Positions 1 to 8,693 of a stretch of 14,450 nt of DNA are shown here, in pieces. The position numbers were made by a program, and so were the translations under genes. The notes beneath the pieces were generated by a model. That model was not told where the DNA came from and did no database searches. It saw only the letters and a list, made by a program, of their open reading frames with translations. Origin of the DNA: Monoraphidium neglectum. Lineage: Eukaryota; Chlorophyta; Chlorophyceae; Sphaeropleales; Selenastraceae. Position 1 is the first letter of the stretch, and each line of letters starts with the position of its first letter. The DNA is taken from NCBI RefSeq assembly GCF_000611645.1, contig NW_014013454.1:1-14450 (forward strand), in the 5' to 3' direction.

Positions 1-1
1 C

Positions 2-1345
<1,344 letters not shown>

Positions 1346-3423
1346 AATCCAGGCCGTGTGTAAACGTCGCCGCGGCGCGCGAGAATGGCCTCCGGCGCGC
1401 GAGGGCGCCTAAAGACCAGGGTACACTGCTGATTCGGGACGGCGGCAGTGACAGCAGCGGCGCGCCGGACCCCGGGCGTGGGGGGCAGCCTCCCCGGCGC
1501 TGTTATGACAGCCTCAGGACAATCGATGATTCTCCGCTGCAAGTCCCGATCAGGTCATAGGAGCGGCCCTGCGACGGTGGGAATCCCGAGCCCACGCTAT
1601 GCCCGCGCTCCTCGCCCGCAAGCCAACCTGAGCGTAGAGGAGCAGCCACATTGCGACCACGAGTGGCGTTGGCGCCGTGCTGGGCCCGGGCGACCCTCAT
1701 TCCAGCGAGTTGGTTCTTTGCTGTGAAGGATGAGGATAGCCAGATGTGACTTATGCAAGACGTATCTTTGACTTGTTCGATAATGTATAAGACACGCGTA
1801 CCTGTTCCAGGTCACAGATCTTTGCGAGACTTCCCCGATCAGTGCATGCCAGAGCCCAGCCCATCGGGCCACGGCCTCGGCTGTAATTTGCTAGTCGTAT
1901 TGGTGATAGTAAAACGCCGCGGAGGCAGAGGGGCACATAGAGGGAAACCACGGAGGCCCAGGTCAACCTGGTCAATGCCACCACCAAGCACAGGGCGCTC
2001 AGCCCCATAAGCATTCAGACACTGAGCTGGTATTGTCACAACGTTTCGTGCTGCCTCGAGAAACACATGCACGTCTGGGTTTGTGTCATGCTGGTGAAGC
2101 CGGCTGCTGGGCGACAGCCAAGGGCGCAGCGCGCAGGGCTGCAAGCCCTAGCACAGGACTTCACCACCAGGGGTTACTCGGCAGACGTGGGTGGATGTTC
2201 CAGCGCTGACAGTGTCGCGATGGTCGGTCCTTGAGTTCGTCGTGTGGCAATGCTTGCAGGTGAGGCGCGCGCCGCGGCGCATTATGGTCGGCGATTGCCT
2301 AAGGGGGTTGGGGCCAGCGAGCCCGCAGACAGAGCATGTGCCCCTGCCTGCTAAACTGCCAGCCTGCCAGCTGTGCTGGCGCGAGTCGCCACGAACGGCA
2401 ATAAGCACAGTCACCGTCGCGGGCTTGGCAGCGTGCCCTGACCTAAAGGGGCCAGCCCCAATTCAATGTTCCAAGGGGAGCAAGCGGGCGGGCCTCCGCA
2501 TCGGCGCGGCAGGCGCCGGAAACGGGCGGCGGCATGCAGAGAAAAGGGAAAGCAATGTGTTTGTGGAGAGTGACGGGGTACAGTGCGGGTCGCGGTGCGC
2601 CCTGCAGCTGGTGCCGTTGTGCCAGAGTGAGGTGGGCTGCCAGCCGGCAGGCCAGGCCCGGGGGCCGCTCGGGGAGGTTGCCCGTTCCGGGCGGCCGTGC
2701 CAGGCACTGGGTTTGGATCACGGCAGGCGGGCGCTGAGGGCGAACGTCGAAGGTGCCGAGGGCGGCGGCTAACGGGCAGGTGGCTGGCCTGTCTGGCTCT
2801 GATTGGTATGTGCGTGAATGGACAATGCTGGACATGGCCAGGGCACCCAAACCAGGCGACGGCGGCCGTCGCATATGGCTGCGGCCGCCCCGAGGCGTGT
2901 GTCCTCTCGGGGGTGCGGGGCGACTCCGGTGAGCTATGCAAATAACAACACAAATTGGCGCTGCCCCGCAACAATCCTACCAGCCGCTCAGGATTGGCCA
3001 CAAAGACGCGCGAGCGATGGCGCACGGATGGTGTGGCATCGCAAATTGTGGGGCGCGAACGCGCGCAATCTGGATACGGTGCAGTGCTCGCCGATCGCCG
3101 AAGAACTCGGCGTGCGCGGTGCGTACAGTCAGCGCGCAGTGGTTGTTTGGATCTGCGTTGTGGTGTGTTGGGATGTTTTCAGCGGGAGGGGGGGCAGCCG
3201 CGCTGTGTGCAGCAGCTGCCTGCAGCACCAAAACCGCCGCCAGGCCTCCGCGGCGGCAGGGTGCGCGAAAAAAACAAGTGCGAAATGTTGCGAACTTGGG
3301 CGGCGGGATCCACGGGCGGGTGCCTGGAGCGCAGGGCGCCCCCCTGGTCACTTTGGCGCAGCTGCCCTCATGGCACTGCCCTGTCATCTCAGGGGGCGCA
3401 AAACGCGGCTGTGCAGAGCCGCC
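1346..3423. other. Intergenic region between the FAP-like 5' end and the expansin-like 3' end
   Basis: Both flanking genes are on the minus strand, so this stretch should hold the expansin 3' UTR on its right and the FAP-like promoter on its left. Open frames are present on both strands, but none shows a family I recognise, a joined exon series or convincing codon bias. I found no TGTAA-type polyadenylation signal in the minus orientation close to the expansin stop. The only protein-like stretch is the CxxC/CxxC frame at 2148-2414, listed separately. Confidence 0.6.
2148..2414 (-). other. Short open frame with paired CxxC motifs, possible gene fragment
   Basis: An 88-residue frame containing CSVCG and, about 28 residues later, CKHCH, followed by several His and Cys residues. 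Two CxxC knuckles at this spacing resemble a zinc-ribbon or zinc-finger module of the kind found in DNA-binding and transposon-encoded proteins. No splice-linked neighbour exon, start context or family match is visible. It may be a decayed fragment or chance, and I do not call it a gene. Confidence 0.2.
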
Positions 3424-6049
3424 TCACGCGCGCAGCAGCCTGCGCCCGAACAAGCAGAAGAATCCGACGCACGGAGGGGGCGCCGCAGCGGCCGCAGGCG
3501 CAGGCGCAGGCGCGGCCGCTTGAACCGGCGCGTGGGCCAGGGGCGTGGCTGGCGCTGCGACCGTTGCTGCGGAAGTGGCGGCAGCCGCTGTGGTGGCGGT
3601 GTCGCCCTGTGCGTTGAAAACGGGCTTGCTGCCGCTGACTACAGGCGTGAAGAGGCTGGTCGGGTTGACCTCCCGCATGAAGGGCAGCCGCTTGTCCTGC
3701 CAGCGGTTCCAGCCTGGGCAGGAGAAAAGGGGGGACCAGGTGCAGTGCAGCTCCCGTGAGTGCAACAGGCGCGCAGCAGGAGAGAGGCTTCTGCGATCCC
3801 CCGCCTACGAGCACTTCCTTTGCGCCCCCACCCCCCCGCCACACGCCCCTCCCCCTTCGCGCCTCACCCGGGCGGGGCCTGAGCTTCGGGGGCATGGAGG
3901 TGCGGCCACCCCAGGGGTTTTTGGCGGGGTTGGCTGGCCTGTAGCCGCAGTCCACGTCCCGATACTCCATGCCTATGACGCCGTACTTGGTGTCCGCCAG
4001 CTTCTCAAAGGCCCACACGCTGATGTCCATGTGGTACATGTCGCCACAGCACCCTGGGGGGAGGGGTGGGCGGCAGGCCGGGGGGGGGAGGGGGTGAGAT
4101 GGGGTGGTTTGAGGGCCCAGACGATGAGATTGACAGGCAGTGAGGGGGCCACGACCAGTTGAGAGTGGGATGGGGTCCGTCTGCCCTTTGCCAACGAGCG
4201 CACGCTCAAGTGGCTCATGGCCACTGTGTCTGAAATGGAGCTCGGCCGCCAGGACCTGCGCATGCAAACCCCCCGCCCTGGCGCCCCAGGCGCTCACAGC
4301 GCTTGTTGGAGAAGTAGTTGGTGGGGTAGTAGCACTGCGGTGGCGGGTGTGCAGGGTGAATTAGGCGTTGCACACTCCCCACGCCGGAAGGCGGCTGCAG
4401 TGTATGTGTGTGGTGTGTGTGGTGCCGCCGCCATCACCCCGCCTTCGCCCCGCAATCACACTGCCGAATCCCGCGCACCCATTCCGCGCCAATTGCAACC
4501 ACCCCTGCTCAAGCTGCTGCCGCGGCCGCCTGGACAAGCTGCCTCTTGATAGTTGTCGCGCAATCAGCCAAGCGCCCCGCCCGACGCTGCAGCTATCACG
4601 CAAGGTGCCTGCTGCCCGCCCTCACCGGGCACGTGTCGACAACCATCACCACGACAGACGCGGTGGTGTCGTAGCAGGTGCTGCTCCTGCGGACCCCAGG
4701 GAATTCAGGCGCACACGCAGGACGCTCAGTCGATGCGGAGCCATGAGCTCGCCGGCACGGGCTCGCTGGGCACAGGCATGTACGCAAGTGCGGTCGTCAT
4801 GCACCATACCGCTGCCAGGCGGCGGGCCTGGCGACAATCCCAGGGCGCAACCTGCCCCCCACCTGTCAAGCCAAGCACCGTATCTGTTTGGGCGGTGGGG
4901 TGGCGCGGGACAGAGCGCACGTCGCGGTCAGAGGTGGACAAGCTGGTGAGGGCTCTTGACCGCCTGGGCGGGGCGGCATCATGGACGGCACGGCGCGCCC
5001 TCCCCTGCATCCTGGCCACGCGCCTGTCTCTGATGGGCGCGACCCGCTCACCCGTCCTTGAAGTTGAAGTGCTTGCACCTAACCTCCTTGCACTTGCCGC
5101 AGCTGCCTGAGTAGTCCTTGGCCTAGCGGACACGAGAACGGGGCCACCGCAGGGGCAGCGAGCGTGCGCGCATATTAAACAGGAGTGCGGGGCAGCCTTG
5201 TGAGTGCAGGAACCGCCTCAGCACACGGCGCACTGACAGGAGGACCAAACATACCACACCACGCGTGTGTGGGGCATCAAGGGTGTGCCAAAGGACCTCG
5301 CCAGGACAGGCGCGGTCCTCTGGGGGAGCCCTATATGCTTCGTGAGGGCAGTGCCCAGGGTCCAGCGCTGCGATCCCGCCATGCGCACCACGTCTGCGAG
5401 CGCAGCTACGTCCCAGCCTGTGCCAACATCTTCTGCAAGCTGCCCATACTGGCAGGACCCCGTATGGATGCTCCAGCCATCAGTTCCGTAGAAAGTCGCA
5501 CGCCTGCGACGGAGCCATTGAGAGGCGGGGCAGTGGTGACTGCGCAGCTTGGGTGTGGCGCACGCCGCTGCGCTCGCAGCGCTGCCCACAGTGACTGCAC
5601 CCCACGGGTTACACAGGGTTGATCGGTGAGGCGCCGGCCAGGGCCGGGTGTGTAAGAGGTATTGCGTACGTACGAGCGATATGGGGCCAGCCACACACCG
5701 CGGGCGGTCCACAGAGGGGTGGAAACGAGATGCGGTAACGTCATTAGACGATCTCCGGCGGCCCACGCCCACTACCAAGCTCTCAGCGAGCCCAACATCA
5801 CGATGCTGCCAAGGACATGATGTTGTCGGCCGTTGCTAACCGCAGCATCACGGTCGTCAGACATGGGTGGGTGTGGACTGCACTCACTTGCGTGAGCCCA
5901 CGCACCCTGCCGGCCCGAGGGTCGTGCATTTGAATACAGAGTCCCCAATCGATAGTGCTCCACGATCTCACTCACCCAGACTTCCACTGGGCCAGAGCTG
6001 GGGAGGCCAACAGCAGCAGGCCGCAGGCGAGGAAGCGCATCGACATCAT
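3424..6049 (-). CDS. Secreted expansin-like protein (single DPBB domain), seven exons
   Basis: Expansins loosen cell walls without hydrolysis; this one should be exported to the wall or medium. Minus-strand exons: 6049-5976, 5503-5389, 5122-5052, 4686-4626, 4334-4298, 4053-3868 and 3713-3424. All phases match, giving 277 aa (276 if exon 2 ends at 5392). Exon 1 opens MMSMRFLACGLLLLASPALA, a classic signal peptide, and splices at GTGAGT. The mature part runs ATFYGTDGWSIHTGSCQYG, then GTGWDVAAL, DYSGSCGKCKEVRCKHFNF, SSTCYDTTASVVVMVVDTCP, CYYPTNYFSNKR, and WCCGDMYHMDISVWAFEKLA to YGVIGMEYRDVDC. This is the complete double-psi beta-barrel with its Cys pattern; HMD stands at the family HFD position, keeping the Asp. 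A full expansin C-terminal (CBM63-like) domain does not follow. Instead there is a Pro-rich linker, a short GWNRWQDKRLPFMREVNPTS block, and an Ala/Pro/Thr-rich tail ending in CVGFFCLFGRRLLRA. Without that domain it resembles DPBB-only secreted proteins. The least certain boundary is the exon 2 donor (5392 or 5389). Confidence 0.85.
4298..4334 (-). other. 37-base microexon of the expansin-like gene
   Basis: The acceptor CCGCAG precedes TGC (4334) and the donor GTGAGC follows at 4297. The exon encodes CYYPTNYFSNKR plus the first base of a Trp codon, which is completed by GG at 4053-4052. Splicing yields DTCP-CYYPTNYFSNKR-W-CCGDMYHMD, the expected expansin order. Automatic gene finders could easily skip it. 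Confidence 0.8.
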
Positions 6050-6740
6050 GCTGCGGCTCAACCAGCCTATTGCAGGCCCTCCGTCGCTGAGCGACCAGCG
6101 AGGGGGCCAAAACGGGCTCCCCACGACCGCAGTGCTGGGGTGAGCTGATGAGCTTGGGCAAGAGACCCTCAACTACTCCTTCAGCGGCTATGCGAGTTGC
6201 ACGCGACCTGCGAAAAATGATATGAATAACCGTGTGTAGCTTTGTATGTATGGAACCAGAGAGCCCTACGTTGGGAATGTGGCCACATCGAGGCCACCCC
6301 TACGCACCGTCGCTGTCCTTCCGGCCTCCCACGTTCCTTCAGGCCTTGCAGGCGCATCTGACGATTCATATACCACAGATATCAGCGTGCAGATATCGCG
6401 CCAGATCCTTACAGCGCTTGTGGTGGCCCTGCCGACCGCACCGTCCAAAAAGGTATCACCAGGCGCTGCTGCTATGCTGGCGCCTCTTGTGCCTCTACCC
6501 AGACATCCTCGACCTGTCCTTGTGGCATAGAAGCCACCGCGCAAAGCGAGAGGCTGTTGCCGCATGTAGAGCTTCGCCCACTCGAGTGCGCAACCACCCC
6601 GCCTGCCCACCCTGATGAGGCGGCAAAACAATGAGGCCGCGGGCCTCGCACAAAGAAATTCGATGTTGCCTGGAAGCTCCCAGCACAAACCAGCAGGACA
6701 TAATGAATGTGCTTTATCAAAAGGACCGAAGGGCGTCACA

Positions 6741-6780
6741 GATATGGCATGTGGCGCATTGATATGGCACGTAGCGCATC
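6741..6780. repeat. Imperfect tandem duplication, two 20-base units
   Basis: Units 6741-6760 and 6761-6780 both have the form GATATGGCAY-GTRGCGCATY and agree at 17 of 20 positions; all three differences are transitions. The copies lie directly next to each other in intergenic DNA. Confidence 0.8.
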
Positions 6781-6939
6781 GACTGACGCATGACGCCCCT
6801 CTCTCGCCAGGGACATGGGGACACACCAATATGCAGGGATCACGGCCTGTCTGATTCGTATGGTGTGCAAGCTGCAGTGCGCCAAACCTATACCCTAACA
6901 GAAGCTGGCGGTATTCCCCTCGAGAGGTCACAGCTCCAG

Positions 6940-6944
6940 TTACA
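6940..6944 (-). terminator. Candidate TGTAA polyadenylation signal of the small membrane-protein gene
   Basis: Reads TGTAA on the minus strand, about 247 bases past the stop codon at 7193-7191. TGTAA is the usual polyadenylation signal in chlorophyte algae. A five-base match is weak on its own; it is supported only by position and orientation. Confidence 0.35.
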
Positions 6945-7190
6945 ATCGATGTTCAAGCGAGTGCTGAAACATTCAGCCGGTGACTAGCTGAAAGCAAGGA
7001 TGACTGGCTGCCCTGCCCCCTGTGCCAGGTCAGGCAGCACCAGCAACTTCAAACCGTCAAGCTGATCGAGCCGCTGTTGGCGCCGCCACCACCCCACAAC
7101 TGCCCGTGCCACTGCCATGCAGCTCTCCTGGGCAAGACGCGCTACATGTGGCGCCACGTGCCTGGAGACGGTCCGCCGCAGCAATGGCGC

Positions 7191-8061
7191 TCAGTGATGG
7201 CCATGGCCGTGGGCGGGGGCCCCGTCGACGCGGCCGTGCTTGGCGTAGAGCTCCTCGCGGGCGTTGACCACGTTAGAGTCGCCGGGGGCGCGGCTGAACA
7301 GCTTGGGGTGGTTGCTTGGGTGCACCTGTCCCGAGGGAGGGTAGCAGGTTTTGCACAGGGGTCTCAGGTGCGTGTGAGCGTGGGGCGGGCTCGCAAGCAG
7401 GAGCGGGGGTGACAGTGGTGGCAATGCGCCACAAGAGCATGTCGCCAGCCTTGGGAGCACAGTGCGGACGCCGCCAGTGGCCTGGTTGCGTGTGCTAGTT
7501 CGAAGAGGGAACATCCGCCAAGTGCCAGGCTCGGCTGCATCAACCGCAGCGTCCAGAAGGTACAAAACCGACGACTACGGCGGCGCGATGTGCCCCAACG
7601 CGTTGGCTTGCCCAGCCGAGGATGGACCATGCAGATGCGCCGCCAGAGCAGACGCGGCTGCCGTGCGCACGCTTGACGCCTCACGGCGCCCTCATCCTCC
7701 ACCTGTGCCCCTATGCACGGCCCCAGCAATGCCCCAATTCGTGCACCCCCTCCCAACCACCAGCCGGTTGCTGCGCGCCGCGCTGCCCGACGAGGAGCAT
7801 ACAGCACACGCACAGCCGCAGCAGCGGACACAGCCGCAGCCGCGACCGCGACCGCAGCCACAGCCGCAGCGCCCCCCCCCCCCCTCGCGCCCGCGCTCGC
7901 ACCGTGTACTCTGTGGGCGTGGCGACCCACTCCTCTAGGTCGATCTCGCGCGTGCCGGGCAGCGGCGAGTTCTTGTGCGAGCACAGGAACAGCCAAGCGC
8001 CCAGGAACAGCCCGTACTTGGGCGGCAGCTGGAACGCCGGCTTCAGGAAAGCGGCGTACAT
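7191..8061 (-). CDS. Small unrecognised single-pass membrane protein, at least two exons
   Basis: I do not recognise a family. The upstream exon ends at 7903 with donor GTGCGA; the last exon is 7325-7191 after acceptor GGGACAG; both junctions are phase 0. The intron (7902-7326, 577 bases) is low-complexity Ala/Arg/Pro-coding DNA that is not convincing as protein. Taking ATG at 8061-8059, the protein has 97 aa. It starts MYAAFLKPAFQLPPKYGLFL, with one hydrophobic segment (YGLFLGAWLFLC), then SHKNSPLPGTREIDLEEW, VHPSNHPKLFSRAPGDSN and NAREELYAKHGRVDG, ending in a His-rich tail (AHGHGHH). The frame stays open upstream through an Ala-rich, RR-containing stretch to a plausible acceptor (TTGGACAG, exon start 8183, phase 1). 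The true protein may therefore begin in another exon and carry a plastid or mitochondrial targeting peptide. It is divergent from the RETICULATA-related gene. Confidence 0.5.
7872..7884. repeat. Homopolymer run of 13 C inside the small-gene intron
   Basis: Thirteen C in a row, next to a block of degenerate CAGCCGCAG/CGACCG-type repeats at about 7800-7870. It sits close to the donor at 7902 on the minus strand, where it reads as poly-G. Run length is prone to sequencing error. Confidence 0.8.
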
Positions 8062-8103
8062 CGCGGCGTACTGCGGCAGTTGCGCCGCTGACCCCTGGCT
8101 AGT

Positions 8104-8130
8104 GGCTGATGCTGCTGCTGCTGCTGCTGT
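8104..8130. repeat. Short GCT trinucleotide tract coding for Ala
   Basis: GCT repeated about six times, flanked by imperfect copies. On the minus strand it reads GCA and would add a run of Ala to the N-terminal leader of the small membrane protein if translation starts upstream of 8061. It has the same unit as the long array at 12011. Confidence 0.6.
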
Positions 8131-8189
8131 TGCGCCCGCTTGCAGCGACGCCGCGCTGCGCCTCCTGACTCCGCGTGCCGCACCTGTCC

Positions 8190-8693
8190 AAGGACAAACA
8201 GCACACTGAGCGCACTCAGGAGGGCACACGCAGGGCGTGGAGAGGGGGGCAGGCAGGGCCGAGAGAGCACACTGCCAAGCACTGCCCTCAGATCAAAGCG
8301 GTGAAAGACCTACGCAACCCCCACTTGTCACAGACAATCAGGCAGCTCAAACCGTGCACGCGGGTGCAGGCACTGCAGCTCACCACAAGCTCCGCACTAA
8401 AAAAGCCTAGCTGAACGCCTCAATGTGCCAGGCAGGTGCTATTGCTGTGCCACCCGTTCAGTTTAGCGCCGACACAACGACACATATCACTGTCGCGCCA
8501 GGGTAACCGAGGCAGGGGAGGCCTCCCGGTGATCCAGGTACGGTAGGCAGGGAGGCACCGCAGGCTTCGATCCTGGTAGGCTGGACACACGGGCTCCAAT
8601 CGACACCTTTTCGCTGTGCAATTTCAAGCCAGCATATACAGCCCTCAAGAGAGAAAGGGCATTGCGAGCGAGAAGGTCCTCGACGACGTCAGG
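8190..8693. promoter_or_regulatory. Divergent promoter region between the small membrane-protein gene and the RETICULATA-related gene
   Basis: The two genes point away from each other across this stretch, so it probably drives both, though an unseen first exon of the small gene may lie within it. On the plus strand there is a CCAAT box at 8596-8600 and a TATA-like CATATAC at 8633-8639, about 100 and 60 bases before the chosen ATG at 8694. Both motifs are short and unproven. Confidence 0.3.

Larger units (their letters stand above)
6050..7190. other. Intergenic region upstream of the expansin-like gene and downstream of the small membrane-protein gene
   Basis: It should hold the expansin promoter and 5' UTR (minus strand, just above 6049) and the 3' UTR of the small gene (just below 7191). 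From about 6180 to 6960 the base composition looks less GC-rich than in the genes. It contains an imperfect 20-base tandem duplication at 6741-6780. A 221-residue minus frame (6266-6931) crosses it, but I see no family features in it. Confidence 0.55.

Noticed and set aside
2818..3759. 313-residue plus-strand open frame
   Set aside because: Its 3' half is antisense to the expansin last exon and the rest is Arg/Gly/Ala-rich without motifs.
3389..4297. 302-residue minus-strand open frame taken as one gene
   Set aside because: It contains the true expansin exon 6, but continues through introns and into the last exon in the wrong frame. The real gene is the spliced model.
6741..6780. Tandem duplication as a CRISPR-like or mobile-element end
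   Set aside because: Only two directly abutting copies, no spacers, no terminal inverted repeats and no transposase nearby.
6266..6931. 221-residue minus-strand open frame in intergenic DNA
   Set aside because: Not antisense to any called gene, so it was considered. It has no domain, no targeting signal and no strong composition bias, and it includes the 20-base tandem duplication. Transcript evidence would be needed to revive it.
7364..7902. Extra coding exon within the small-gene intron
   Set aside because: The minus-strand frames here are Ala/Val/Arg runs from degenerate GCCGCA repeats. The flanking exons already join cleanly in phase 0 without them.
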